Shown here one piece after another: positions 1 through 12,600 of a stretch of 64,000 bases of DNA (position 1 is the stretch's first letter; every line of letters begins with the position of its first letter). The notes below the pieces were generated by a model. The model was not told the origin of the DNA. It saw only the letters and a program-made list of their open reading frames with translations, and did no database searches. The position numbers and the translations under genes are program-made. Source of the stretch: Plantago elongata (Eukaryota; Streptophyta; Magnoliopsida; Lamiales; Plantaginaceae); NCBI GenBank assembly GCA_036897095.1, contig JAYMSP010000137.1, forward strand, positions 1 through 64,000. Direction: 5' to 3'.

Positions 1-550
1 TGGAGGATGCTTTGGCTTGAAACAAATTCGACTTACGTGGCAGAACTTCTTAATTCTAGAGCGCGAATTGTCCCTTGAAGGTACATGAATCGTTGGTTGA
101 TGGTTCTCTCTCATATGGAGGACATGAATTTTTGGGTCTCACATATTTTTCGTGAGGGGAATGATGTTGTTGATGCGCTTTCTAATCATGATAGTGACAG
201 TTTCTGGTCCTATGCACCAGACTTCATTCTTTCCCATATTGGTAGAGATATGTCTTGTCAACCTTATTATAGGTTTACGCAACATTAACGCTTGGGTACT
301 CTTTCCCAGCCATGGATTTTTCCCATTGAGTTTTTCTATAGTAGGGTTTTAACGAGGCCTGCGGTTGAAACCTTGGGCTTTTTGTTCAAGGGTAGATGGA
401 GACTTTCTTTATTCAATTTCGCTTTTGCATTTATTTTCTCTCTTGATTACCCGCATGTGGGTTCAGCTTGAGAGTCTTCTTTAATTTCTTGTGGTAATTT
501 TCATTTTTTATCTCAATAAAAATACAAAGTTCAATTCCTTGAAAAAATAT
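1..550 (+). mobile_element. 3' end of a LINE (RNase H end and tail), degraded
   Basis: Reading frame 1 from base 1 encodes the C-terminal part of the RNase H-like domain found at the end of plant LINE ORF2 proteins. Visible signs are WLETNS, the NRW box, VSHIFREGNDVVDAL, and a YRF stretch just before the stop at about 288. One in-frame TGA at about 76-78 replaces the Trp codon expected in the VPW box, so the copy is dead. A T-rich 3' UTR follows, ending near a short A-rich tail at about 512-550. The 5' part lies outside the window. A host RNase H-domain gene is less likely, given the stop and the missing downstream exons. Confidence 0.7.
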
Positions 551-1770
551 GGAGTGGTGGACACATAAATAACACAAAATGGAGGGAATGCCAGAATAGT
601 GTATAATAATGAGACAGGACTGAATAGTTACATGTTACATCTACCTTCGGGACACATTAAATAACACTCAAAGTCTACAAGTATATTATCAATACATATT
701 TAAAAGGGCAATGTAACAAATTACGTCCAAAATGGCAAAATGTAACAACTATTTTGAAAGTTTCGGACTATATGGTTCACACTTTCCAAGCCAATAAGAA
801 TGCATTCTGCATCCTTTAAGTGAAGAGTTGCATAGATAAACCAAAAGATTGCAAGGGACTACCAGTATCATACTAAATCCGACAGCAATGTGCCCTTATT
901 AACAATATATATCACTTGTATTTCAATGGACTTTCCGAATACTGATAATATTGTCAGGAGTCAACCAAAACACTATACATAGTTGATCTAATTTTCCATC
1001 TTATAGCGCGAAATATCTATGTTTGCCAGTCATCAGGAAAACAAAAAAAAACCCGCAGCACCAAAAAAATTGGTTCCCCCCCCCCCCCAATGTGCAGTAA
1101 CCCTCCAAGGCCGGTGCTTTGTTAATTTAAGGAGCTCTTGTATCCGGAATCCATTACATGATGATATAACTATGCAGGCAAATTGAGATCGATCACAGCA
1201 CTTCCTTGTCTTGCACGCTTTCGTGATACCTGTAGACTGTCATCACAGGTTCCAGAAGAAGATGCTTGCCCTAGTTCCGTTCTGTGTCCTACCAAGAAAC
1301 AACAAGGGCTATCAGACAGAGTGGAAACACTAAAACAAGTTCATACCAGATCAGCTATATCAAGATTAGAGCTTAGAGATTGTACATGTAACAGCCAAAA
1401 ACATGGACTGGACGTCCTTAGTTTCTGTTTAAGAATATATGTTCAGCATGACACCTACAACTTACAGCATAAACTCCACAAAAAGAATACTCTCTCCATT
1501 CTGTCCATTACTTCCCACTTTGCCATTTAAGCCCATCTCAATATACACTTCTCAAATGTAAAATCCTCTTGCTTTCCCGATTTAGTGCATCTTGTAATTG
1601 TATTTTTAATTTGTTTTATGTCATAATGTAACACCCACTTACAACTTTTAGTTATTATTGTCCTTGTGTTTTTTTAGTTCTAATCTAGATGCCCCAGAAA
1701 AAGTGGGAAGTAATGAGCGGAGAGGGAGTATATGAAGTTATGACGGCCATGTAATTAATAAATTAAGAGC
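551..1770. other. Intergenic stretch / 3' flank of the ARI gene
   Basis: No convincing gene was seen. A run of about 13 C lies near 1077-1089. A 115-codon open frame at 1183-1530 (+) has no recognisable family and lies opposite the probable 3' UTR of the minus-strand ARI gene, so it is probably chance. Confidence 0.5.
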
Positions 1771-4109
1771 TTAAGCCACTTCACCATTGGAATCAGGTGC
1801 CGCCTGAGGATTATTATTGCTGTTTGCTTCAGTATTCCATCCAAGATTCAAATCCTCAGCTTTCTCAATGCCTTTGGACAAGTACGGGGCAATCACGTGG
1901 ATGGTAAATTGAAGTGAGCCCAACAAATCATTCTCAATGCACTCATACCTGTAAAACATTCAAAAATATAAGCTTCATCTCTAACATTCAAATGTAACTG
2001 CCCCAAAGAATTTGACTCACATTTTTCTGCAGAGGTCATCAGTTACCACAGAAAGATTTATGATTTGCATCCTTACACTCATGATTTGTTCCTCACAGTA
2101 TTCATCGAATGGCTCCTCGAGAAACTTAGATAGCTTCTCAACATTTGACTCGAGCTGCTGCTGCTGGTCCTCGAATAAATGCTGCTTCAGTTGTCTATCT
2201 TTATCTGTCATCTCATCCTTAAATAACTCATCACCAAACATATAGAACGCAAAAGGATATGAATATGAAAGAGCTCGTCTGGATCTAAAGAGTCTTTGCA
2301 GCCCATTGTTAACCCAACTGAAATCTCGTAATTTCGAGTCCTTCTCTTCCAAGACGGAGACCTTGTTTTTTATAGTCTCCTTCAATCCTGATTCCTGCTT
2401 AAAGGAATCCGTATGAGCTTTATAACGGTTATGATAATGCATGTATCTGTAGAGGTCTCGCTTTGCACGCTCTGCCTTCTTCTCAGTATCTTCACTATAG
2501 CGTCCACAGCTGTGATTGGCAATACGTGACCAGGTATGGTCCCGTCCTGTAGCTCCACCACATAGCCAGCTACAGCAGGAAATAAAGTACTTAGAATATA
2601 ATTGGACCATGCAATAGCTATGCATCCGAGGGTGAATTTAGTAACTACTAAAAGACAAGCAACCCGAAAAAATATTTTCAGAACATTGCCAGGCAATACA
2701 CAAAAAACATGCACCCCAGTTCAATCCAACAAACATGATTTGAAACGTACTATAACTAGTATCCCTGCTATTTAAGATAAAAAAAAATGTTTGCCAGTCC
2801 GGCACTCCGGCTGTCCCCACACTTTCTAACATTTTATCCTCAAATACAATTAATCATAACCTGAACACTAACGAAGCTTCTATAATCAAATAAATTTTAT
2901 AAGAGGATCATTTCTCGGAAAAATGACTAGTAAGATGAAGAAAGAGTAAAAGTAAAGAGCACCATACCAGAATGCTTGCCCACATATGCAACTAACTAAA
3001 TTGCAGCCACCATTCTTTTCAACTGGTTTGTGACACTTAGGACAGGGCTTTGTATGTCCACTAATCCAGTTCACTGTTTCCGATTCATCCCGGCATTTCT
3101 TTGTCCACAACTCCCACATCAAGCAAGAACAAGGAGAATGCGCTTCTGAAGCACAACTGAAGCAAAACTGCATGCCACAGGAACATTCCACCTCACAAAA
3201 TTCGTCATTTTCAACTCTAATTGCATTCCCACAATGAGGTGTGCTGGGGCACCACTTGACCATTTTGTTGTCTTCTATGTATGACTCAAGAAGAAAACGA
3301 TCAAACTTCTCTGCTAAATCTGGCCGCTTGACACTAACTAGCTTTTTTATCACAGCTTCATCACAGATAGCATTGCATTTATGGGCCATGCATCTGATCC
3401 TCTTGCTTTGACCATCGTTGATTTTGACAATGAAGTGCTCTGTCCAGCCTGAAAGTTTCCAATAAGCATAATTAGCATAAACAATTAGATTGACTTCTAT
3501 TAAGAGAAAAATAACAATAGCAGAATATTAGTAATAACTTGTAAGGTCAGAATAGTATGCAGGGGATACCACAATCTTTGATATTTATTTTATGCAACAT
3601 ATTCCAATTCCAATACATAACCCTGGTGAACCAATTAAAAGAATGGAACTTACAATCGTTGCAAAAGCAGTGACCACAGTCCATTCTGGTCACATCTCTT
3701 TCCTCAATGTCATCCATGCATATATTGCACATCACCTTAGAAGAAGAATCAAGTGGCTCAAGGTCAATAAAATCTACCACGGTAACACCTGCATCAGCAA
3801 ACATACATGATTTTCCCCTATCGACATAAACCGATATCAATCTCTCAACATCCCATTGGTGGTGAATAAGAAGAGTTCTGGCATGGTGTTCCCGAACTGA
3901 TAACAACTCCATTACTCTTCGTAAATCTTCTTTCTGCAAGAGAAGCACATTGTTATCACAAATTCTCAGATCTATCTACAAAAGAGTGTTTAATGAAATA
4001 AAAAATGTGCTATTACCTGTGCAGCCAGAAGAGACTCTTTCGTAATTACCTGCAAAATGTATGGAAATAAGTCACATGTCAAGAATTAAGATGACAGTCT
4101 TAAAAACAA

Positions 4110-4154
<45 letters not shown>

Positions 4155-4976
4155 TCAAGAAAACCAACACTTTGACAACCACATCACTAACAAGGAAAAC
4201 AACAAGTCACAATAACAACCAAGCAGAAAACGAAACTCAGCAAAGAACAGAGACACCGAGATACTCAACTATATAACCTTAGAAAGAACAAAATATCATC
4301 AAATAATTAGTTGTCAAAACCTCTTCCCAACTTCACCTCATATTTCCATTTTTCATTTTCTCATTAAGAAAACTTCAAACTCAATTACTTCTCAATCAAT
4401 TGATAGACCCAAAATTTAATAAATTTACACCAGAATGGCAATCTACAAATCCCCCTTCACCCAAGCTCCCAACTAGTAAATCAAACTTCCCCTTCTCATA
4501 GTAACACATAACAGATAAATAAAAATACCACAAGATATAACCATTTACAATAATAACCACTGAATTCCACACATAAACCTTTGAATAAAACCCAATCAGC
4601 TACATAAAAAAACTTCATCACTCAACAAACAAGCTGTGAATCAGCTCACAGTCTCAATGTTCATACATTCAAGAACCATCAACTCAATAAAAAAAGAACT
4701 GAAACCCGAAACCTTTAATCTTCCCCCATCATAACCATTTATTTTCTCCACAGACAAAATTAAACAAATTACAATCAGCTCATAGCATCAATGATCACGC
4801 ATTCATCTATCAAAAAAAAAAAAGTTATCGAATACCTTCGATAAAGGGGCTTTTGATGGGACTCTCACAGGAGGTTCGGCACCTTCGTTTTCGAGCCCAT
4901 CGAGCGACTCCGCGTCCTGATCAGACGAGTAACAATCACCTTCCTCATTACCGCTCATGTAATAATCCTCCTCCAT
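1771..4976 (-). CDS. ARI: ARIADNE-type RBR E3 ubiquitin-protein ligase
   Basis: RING-between-RING E3 ligase, in which ubiquitin passes through a cysteine of RING2 before reaching the substrate. About six coding exons: 4976-4839 (acidic start, MEEDYYMSGNEEGD), a micro-exon of about 33 nt at 4050-4018, about 3935-3655 (UBA-like region and first half of RING1, CNICMDD...CGHCFCND), about 3450-2970 (IBR and RING2), about 2570-2020 (Ariadne domain, coiled coil with QQQQLESNVEKL) and about 1950-1771 (acidic tail). RING2 reads CPKCHKPVEKNGGCNLVSC, so the Cys after NGG expected to be catalytic is present. The total of about 550 residues matches plant ARI1/2/3. The start chosen is the first ATG of exon 1 and gives the expected acidic N-terminus. 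Exon edges are my reading of splice sites. The intron after exon 1 carries an (AT)n run. Confidence 0.92.
4113..4153. repeat. (AT)n microsatellite, about 20 units
   Basis: Uninterrupted AT dinucleotide run in the ARI intron between exon 1 and the micro-exon. Likely length-polymorphic. Confidence 0.95.
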
Positions 4977-6448
4977 GATTCAATTGAATTCAATTCAAAT
5001 AAAAAGCAGCTGAATCAGAGAAATTGATCTCTATCGGAGCAAAATTGAGAACATGATGATCGTGATTGAGAAGAAACGGAGAGGTTTTCAGGTGGACTTT
5101 GGGAAGTGTGTGATGGAAGGTTTATGGTGAAACGGCAGCGTTTTGGAGCTCTTTGCCTGACCGTAGGTGACTCAGGTGAGAACTATTTGCTGGTGACTAG
5201 AATAAGGTGGAGGCAACTTTCCCCTTGCATTTATATGTCCTCGCTATTTTATTATCGGCATTAGGTAAATTGCAAGTTCGGTTCTTTTGTTATCTAAATA
5301 TACTTTCGTGTTTGCAATAATTTTCAAACGTAGAACATTCTGAATTTAAAATTTAAAACGTTTAGGTCAGGGATTGTCTTGGTAAAGTATCCAAACAAAT
5401 TGGAAACTTAATAAGGTTGGTAAAGGATCCAAACAAATTGGAAACTTAATAAGTGAGTCTTGTCTGGTGCGAATTTTAATTAATACATAATTGTCATATT
5501 TTTATTGGGTGTGTATAAATTACAAGCTCGGTACTTTTATTATCGAAATTTTACTTTCGCGTACAATGTTTTCAAACTTATGACGCTTTAGAAAAAAAAT
5601 TTGACTCTAAAATTTGAAACGTTTGGGTCAGTGAATTCATTCTCCTTGCAAGTGAAGCAATCGGTTTTAAAGCTATATGGGAATTATGTCTGATCATAAT
5701 AAATTCCAGGCTAGTATTTTTTTTTTTTACTTACAATAAGATGTACTAAAATTGATAATAAATAAACGGGATAAAATTTTTAAAATCTACTGATGTATAT
5801 TTAAAACATTTTCCTAATTTGTATTATCAGTTCTTTGGACACTACTCACCTTCTAATGCAATTAGTACCTTACATTTTAAAAAAGGAATTATCATTATCC
5901 TTCATACTTTCTCCTTTATATATTTATTTTTCATGAAATAGTGTTAAAAGGAAGCGAGGCAACCTTAGTGGACGAAATGAGTAGGGGACAAATTGCACCC
6001 ATACAAACTTTAGGAGGCACTTCCCGTTGGCAAACTTGGGGGATAAACCTTTTCTTTTCCTTCCTATATTATGTGTTGTGGTGAATATAACAGCCACAGT
6101 CATTTTCATATGTGACAATTAAGCATAAACATGAGTGAAGCAACCTCAAGCACACTGCTGAAGTAGTGCATTTTGATACACTACTCTTCTCACATTCAGC
6201 TTGTAGCCTGGAAACACCAAGACAAATATACAATCTACACAAACCCGAGAACAGTATTATTCTTATGTATATTACATGTAACTGTATCCTGATGCATATA
6301 ATCATACATCAATATATGCTTTATTCTAACCTCAAAAAATTGCTTTTGCTATTAGGATCCTGAACAGGTATTTGTATACCATTGTAAGATGATTCTTCAT
6401 GTTTTCATCAGCTTCCGGTATCCACGTATGGTTGAGCGATGAATTAGT
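4977..6448. other. Region between ARI and CCS1
   Basis: Holds the ARI promoter and leader next to 4976, the repeat pair described at 5263-5636, and the probable 3' UTR of CCS1 (about 6070-6448). No further gene seen. Confidence 0.5.
5263..5636. repeat. Two diverged direct repeats with a 38-bp tandem duplication between them
   Basis: Copies at about 5263-5384 and 5510-5636 share a series of landmarks (AAATT-CAAG-TCGGT, ACTTTCG, TTTTCAAAC, then AACGTTT-GGTCAG) and are clearly related though diverged. Between them a 38-bp unit is tandemly duplicated (5379-5416 and 5417-5454) with only one or two differences, so that step is recent. No coding content. Confidence 0.75.
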
Positions 6449-9400
6449 CTAGCCACTGAGACTGTTAGATCCCAAAGAAGATGACTCGACTAGCTCAGGG
6501 ACCTGATCAAGTAAGAAATTCATGTCGTCTGAAAGTTCACCCTTGGCTCTATTTGTTTTACCTCCTATCACCACAGTAGTTCCATCTTGTAAAGCCCATA
6601 TCTTTTGATTGATCAATTATTGCATATGCATGGAAACATGAAAAAGATAAGCATGTTTACATCTCTCAGGCTATAGCCAAATACAGATCAGAAGTTGCTC
6701 CTGCAGGCTATTTGCAGAAGCAGGATCTATATAGGCAGTTTTCCGAATCTAGATAACTGTTTACCTGTGTGTGAGAAAAGAAGCTTATGCAAGTAGTGAG
6801 CATTAGAGCACCAAAACCAGCATACACAATAGGCACTCCAGGATCAGTCTGTAAGAAACAAATTCACCTCTATAAAATGAAGGGACATGACAGTTCTACA
6901 AGTTACAATGTCGAATCTAGTCTGGCATTACCTTTAGTTCAAGCCCAGTGCTGCCAATTGCATCTAATACAACAATTTTTATGCCATCAATCTCAATTGG
7001 GAGTTGTGAGTTGGGCCTTCTGATACCAGCAAATTTACCTTCCTGGTCGTAAAGGACAATTGATTGCATGTCACGGGCCAGCATGGATCTGGAATGGAGT
7101 TATATATTAGACACCATAAGTCTAAGATGACAGGTTATAAGCTTTCCTCGAGGGCTTAGTTTCTTGCTGTAAAAAAGTATAGTCACTTACATTCCCTTTA
7201 GACCATTAGACTCGGTATTTCCAATAGGCAAGATTGTCCCATAGAGCCTCTTGTCTCCGTTGATTTGCAAAGGTGCCAATGCCAAATTAAAAGGTCCTTC
7301 ACCGTTCTTCATTATTTGTAGCGTCGATAAGCTCCAATCTGTTTGGTATATGGTTATTCCACCATATCTTAAAGGATCATTGACGCTTATAGTCTTCCGC
7401 ATTACCTCCTTGCCATCTTGGTCAATCAAAGAAAGATCACTATGAAACTGTGACACCTGAGACCAAAATGCAAGTCGATTAGATGCCTGATTCAGAACTG
7501 TAACAGCGAGAAATTTGAAATCTTTCACTTGCATCTTCGTACCTCTCCACTATCATAGTAGTCCATGGAGAACCGATTGACACGAACCTCAGTGTTGAAA
7601 GATTCCGAAGGAGTTGATAGAAATCCATTAGGACCTAGTACATCCCCTATGACGAAGTTTAAACCCTGTGGGACCGTTACGGACCCTCTAAAGCTTCCAG
7701 TCGCGCTGAGAGTTCCACCAGCCATTATGAGCAGTAATGCTATGTGGACTCCAATTGGAGCAAATCTACCTGCCAGTCCCTTGAAGGCATATAATGATGG
7801 TCCCTTTAGGAATACCTGGAGTAGAGAAGGATCGAGCTTACTTGGCTACTAAAATTATTTAGAGTCTTGCAATAAAAGAGGGACTAACAGTGACAATGTA
7901 AGTGCACAGAAAAAACATTATGCGTACCTCATATCCAGCACCCATTAGAATAACACCCAAATCCTTGATTGAAGCTCTGGTCAAGGTATCGGAGTAATCC
8001 TGCTTTCGAATTGTATCAGCTGAATGTAAATAAGACCACCTGAAAACAAGGATTTATGCTATAGAACAGTAGGTTACAGCCACTATACCATTAGAAGACA
8101 CTTATTATCAGAAAAGATGCAAAATCAGACCTTTTCGCTACCTTCAGTGTGGGGAGCTGTGTCGTGTATGTGCAAGCCATAAGTGATGCCCCTAAGAGGA
8201 TTAATGTCCCCAGAAATACCGGAGACGAGAACATATGATCAAAGCCAAGGGCAAAAATCCATCTCCATGTGAAGAATCCCAGAACAGGATTCTCTTCAGA
8301 GTACTTGTTGAAATAGAAATCCGGTGCTTCTCCCTGCTCAATGAGTGTTCCTGCAAAGACATGGAGAAGCATATTAGGAGCCCGTTTCTAAGGAGAATCT
8401 CGAACAAACTAACAGTTACAAAAAAAATAGTGATCATAGAATCTTTCCCAGATAATGCATCCTTTCTTAAGGAGCAAAGTTCATCAAAATTTGAGATTGT
8501 TCAGTTCCTTTAATTAACTAAAGAAACACTTATCCGTACCCAATCGAAACATATAGATACAATACTGTGTGGCCAGAGAACTTGTCGGCCACATATCAAC
8601 TCGTAGATACAATGAGACAACATACATGCCTCTTTGCAAAACCTTCAAATTATTGTCAAGTGATCAGATAAAGCCGAATCAGTTACAAGCAGTTTTCAGG
8701 CAAATCTGGTGATTGCTTGCATTTGGTGCTAAAACAAGAATGCAAAGCAGAGTAAATAGGAAGAATTAGCAAGGTGATTGATCCTTAAAGCTGATTCTAT
8801 CAGATTATCTTAAATTTTCAGACGCTATAATCAGTTTCTGCAATTTCATCAGAGAAACAACACTCCGCTCCAGTCCATTTCTGTTTAACTAACGTTAAAA
8901 TTTCCACTTGAATGGACTCACCAAATAGATTGAATCAGAGTTCGATGGTGTATTGGATAATTAATATAAAAGACTATATTCCACACCTCAACGTACTCAA
9001 CTTTTAAATGAGATAGAATTCTATCATAACTACATATTCAACTCAATTTCACCCAATTCAACTATTATCACAAGTTCACAACTTAAACTGAGCAAATAGC
9101 TAAAATAACAAAGATAACATACCTAAAGCCATCAAACCAGCAATGGCAAACATCTCAGCAATAGCCAACGGCAAATTCGAAAGAACCGACAAAACCTTCT
9201 TAGGCAAACTCTTCAGCTTCCAAGACCCAACCTTTTTCTTCCCCTCCAACTTACTTTCCGGCGGAGCACCATTTCCGCCACCGGAAACCGGCGGTGCGCC
9301 ACCAGGCTCAGGGGCAGAAATCTTGGGGCTTTGCAAATTCTTGCCCTTGAGGTTACTCTCACTTGGAGAGGTTTTAAGCTTGCAGAAAATGGTTTTCTTG

Positions 9401-9522
9401 GTACTGTAAGAACTGTAAAAGGAAGAATTGCGAGGAAAAGTGAAGTGGGATTTGCTGCATTTGAAGGGGTGTTGGATGATATGTGATTGAATTCTTGATG
9501 TAATTGTTGTTGAAGACTTCAT
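6449..9522 (-). CDS. CCS1: Cytochrome c biogenesis protein CCS1 (CcsB/ResB family), chloroplast
   Basis: Thylakoid protein of system II cytochrome c maturation. With CcsA it moves heme across the membrane and presents it to apocytochromes f and c6. About eight exons: 9522-9124 (Ser/Thr-rich transit peptide, Pro/Gly-rich linker, first membrane segment), about 8350-8131 (WRWIFALGFDHMFSSPVFLG and LILLGASLMACT), about 8040-7928, about 7816-7542 (GRFAPIGVHIALLLIMAGG), about 7457-7192 (lumenal ResB part with DPLRYGGITIYQTDWS), about 7092-6925, about 6850-6765 (last membrane segment, PGVPIVYAGFGALMLTTC) and about 6598-6449 (GGKTNRAKGEL, TAG stop). About 555 residues, as expected. The first ATG at 9522 opens a typical plastid transit peptide. 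The intron after exon 1 (about 8375-9120) holds a dispersed repeat also seen in the RRA gene. Confidence 0.93.
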
Positions 9523-10589
9523 TTTGGTGTATCAAGAAAATATGTTTAGCTATGTTTTGTTTCCATGGTTCATATGTAGTAACGACCACGTTGGTTAGTT
9601 TATCCACAATACAGAGGAAGTACTTTAGTGGCTACTGTGTTTGTGAAATATCCTGTCTAAAAGTTCTCAAGAGGATAATTCCTTTCTTTCCAATTTAAGG
9701 TTCCTCTTGTTACATGGAGAGTCATTTCAAGGATTCAGCATTAGAGAGCAAGGTAATGTTCTTTCCAATTTAAGGTTCCTCTTGTTACATGGAGAGTCAT
9801 TTCAAGGATTCAGCATTAGAGAGCAAGGTATTACTGGATTTGGTCGGAATTCGCAGGAGGTATGTGTTTTACAGAAGGCTGCGTATTACCAGAATTCGGG
9901 TTGATAATGACCCACCCTAAGGGCTTAAAAATGAGGTTTACAATGTTCTCACAGGTGATTGTTATTGTGGTTCTGAGTAAGGGTAGTTGTGGGAACAAGA
10001 TGCCCAGTTGTTGCAACTGGGTTCGAATAAGTGCTCAAAATGGGAAAAAAAATCAGTAGCCCAAACACACAACAATTCCGATCCCTAGCAGTGGTAAGAA
10101 AAGATCAAGCTATTGAAGCACCAGAAGCCTAGATAGACAAATCGCATGCATAGAAGTCTAAACGATAGTCACGGATACCGAACATCTCAAATGCCTCAAG
10201 ACTGAAAGTACACTTGGGGTTTCACAAATAAGTAGAACAAGAGGTTAAAACATTACAATAAGCATCAACAAGTATAGATATATTACTATATACTGGCAAC
10301 ATAACATATTCTCCAGTTCTGTTTCTGAACTGAAAGCAATATAGAGAGTGAACTTACAAATTTAAGTTACTTTCTTAAGTTACTAGTACATCAACTTTCC
10401 TCAGGATACTATGGTGTAGTGAGCTTCACCATCCTATTTATTGAGGATGAAGTCGCCTCGGAACCTCACCTCCTTGATCACCAAGTTTGTCTTGGACATA
10501 CATAATCTGACACAGAAGTTGAAGAAGCCTACTAAACTAACATATACAAGCTCATAACCTAAGAATCCTACTCCATGGCGAAATTGACC
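9523..10589. other. Region between CCS1 and the RMA-like gene
   Basis: Contains the CCS1 promoter side, the 75-bp tandem duplication at 9684-9833 and the probable 3' UTR of the RMA-like gene (about 10380-10589). No extra gene recognised. Confidence 0.5.
9684..9833. repeat. 75-bp tandem duplication, two nearly identical copies
   Basis: Copies at 9684-9758 and 9759-9833 differ only in the last few bases. Because 75 is a multiple of three, the duplication sits in an open frame at 9707-9904 (+) and makes a repeated peptide (HGESFQGFSIREQG). That frame has no recognisable family and lies upstream of CCS1 on the opposite strand, so it is not called a gene. Confidence 0.95.
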
Positions 10590-11252
10590 TCATGCAAAGA
10601 TTAGATGCAGCAGTATAATAAGACCAATAATAACAAAAATAATCTTCCAGGCAATTGGTTTCCATTCTAGTTGAACCGAATGATGATGGTGAAAACCATG
10701 AACATAACCTCCATGAAAGGAGCTGGAGAACATAAACGGAGAGCCAGAGGTTGCTCCGTATACCGTAGCATCATGAAACCCGTGCACCTGAAAGTTAAAA
10801 ATGGCCGGTAATGCGCCAAAAAGAGTAGACAGGGTCATATGACCGAACCTTGCAGCTGGCATTGGCATGAATCCCATTGGGTCCAAATCATTTGGACGGG
10901 CATAATTCATATCTACACGTGGAGCAGTTTGTGGCCTTTGCGCCATTGGTCGATTTGGAATGTCAACACCGGCCATTGGCCGGGATCTAGGGTCGCGACT
11001 TGTTTTACCTCTCCCGTATATTGGTACAAGTTTCTCCTCTTGTACAAGAGCCTTACAAACTGGGCACTCGTGAGAATGTGAGTGGAGCCGGAGCCACTGG
11101 TAGAGACAGGGCCAACAGTAAAGGTGACCGCAGAGAGTCACAATTGGCTCTTGTGCCAATTCGAAGCAGATGTTGCATTCAAAGTTGCCCGTATCGCATG
11201 TTACATCAGCTGAATAAGAAGTGTCCACCGATTCACCAATACCCCAGTCCAT
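10590..11252 (-). CDS. RMA: RMA-type membrane-anchored RING E3 ubiquitin ligase
   Basis: A 220-residue protein in one coding exon. A C3HC4 RING finger starts at Cys26/Cys29 (CNICFELAQEPIVTLCGHLY) and ends with CPVCKALV near residue 72. A linker rich in Pro, Met and Arg, then Gly/His/Phe-rich, follows (GFHDATVYGA, HGFHHHHS). A single C-terminal membrane anchor (IIFVIIGLIILLHLIF, about 202-219) completes the RMA1/2/3 layout. These ligases act at the ER in protein quality control and aquaporin turnover, which is family knowledge. The ATG at 11252 is preceded by a good splice acceptor (TGTCAG) at about 11273, so the gene has a leader intron. The RING ligands all look intact. Confidence 0.92.
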   Translation of the reverse strand: MDWGIGESVDTSYSADVTCDTGNFECNICFELAQEPIVTLCGHLYCWPCLYQWLRLHSHSHECPVCKALVQEEKLVPIYGRGKTSRDPRSRPMAGVDIPNRPMAQRPQTAPRVDMNYARPNDLDPMGFMPMPAARFGHMTLSTLFGALPAIFNFQVHGFHDATVYGATSGSPFMFSSSFHGGYVHGFHHHHSVQLEWKPIAWKIIFVIIGLIILLHLIFA

Positions 11253-11272
11253 TTTTATTGGGATGGTTCAAC

Positions 11273-12459
11273 CTGACAGTAAGAAATTATTCAAATTCAA
11301 AAAAGGATAATATTAACAGATATATTGGAGAAAGAGAAAGACAAGGCATCTGTTTACTTAATACAAGATCCACTAGAGTCTACAGTCTATACCAATTCCC
11401 CATTCAGATTAATCAACACATCCCAAATTCCCAATCTGGTGAAACAAAAGATCAATGCAAAATATTCCCAACCATAAATTCATACACTAGTATCAAAGTT
11501 AATTAAAAAACATGCAGTTAGAACTCATAATTTACAACAAGCAATAGTACAACTTAAATCCTACATAGATTGCAGCACTGCGTAGCATTCACTCAAAGGC
11601 ATATAGAAACATGTATACGAATACGATAAAAACATACATCTCCGGAGCATAAGATACATAATGCTACATGAAAGTCATAACAGTCATATATCTTCAATGT
11701 GAGTCATGCAAATCACTTTTATTCAACAAGTAAAACAGAATCTCTTTTTACCCAATCTAGGTTGCAGCACTAACCCAACTAACAACCAATCTCAACTAAG
11801 AGTTTTGTACTATCAGATATCAATCATAAGCAACCAAGAAACCAGCAGAGTCTGCCTAAATTTCAACAGTGGTAACTTGCAAATCATTGTCAATCAAGAA
11901 GGAAAAAAAAATCTCTTTTTACACATATCAAGATTGCAGCACTAACCCAGTTAAGAATAAATCTCAATCAATAGCTAACTCTACTATCAGATTTCATCCA
12001 TAAACAACAGAGAGAGAGCAGATTATGCATAATTTTGACAATGTTAAGCTAGCTAATCTTTTCAATCAACACATATCTAGATTGCAGCACTAACCCAGTT
12101 CAGAATCCGTCTCAATCAACAACTGGGTAATATCAGATTTCATTCATAAACAGCAAACAAACAAAAAGAAGGCATATGTCTATACAACGAAATCAAATCT
12201 ACTCTATTCTTGTTAAATCAAGAGCATTTGTATATATACACACAATAAAGAAGAAAACCCACAAATTCAATTATGCACCGTGATCTGAAACAACAAGCAT
12301 CCAATCCAATCCAATCCAATCAAATAGATAATAGATAATAGAAATGGTAATTCTTTTTACCAGTAACAGAGCTGAAAGAATAGATCTATCTAACTTAGAG
12401 CAGAATCTAAGAAGGAATATATACATAGATACTTTGGAAAAAGCGATAAAATTACTAAC
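11273..12459 (-). other. 5'-leader intron of the RMA-like gene, with repeats
   Basis: On the gene strand a donor CAG|GTTAGT at 12459 and an acceptor TGTCAG|GTT at 11273 bracket about 1.19 kb without coding potential. Leader exon 1 then lies at about 12460-12600. The intron holds about four diverged units anchored on TGCAGCACT at 11571, 11763, 11935 and 12083 (spacing 192, 172 and 148). The last three share TGCAGCACTAACCCA, then a TCTCAA(C/T) block, then TATCAGAT and (T/A)CATAA. Confidence 0.75.
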
Positions 12460-12600
12460 CTGACCTTTTCTTCCTCAATCTGGAAAAAAAGGGAAGCCAA
12501 ATTGAGGTAAGAAGGTAGTTGGGTTTGTTTGTGCGTGAGATTGAAATGAAACCAACAAGATGACGTTGCGACACAACACAACACAACACTAGTAGCCATT

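Noticed and set aside
1183-1530. 115-codon open frame on the plus strand
   Set aside because: No family resemblance, no splice context, and it lies opposite the probable ARI 3' UTR.
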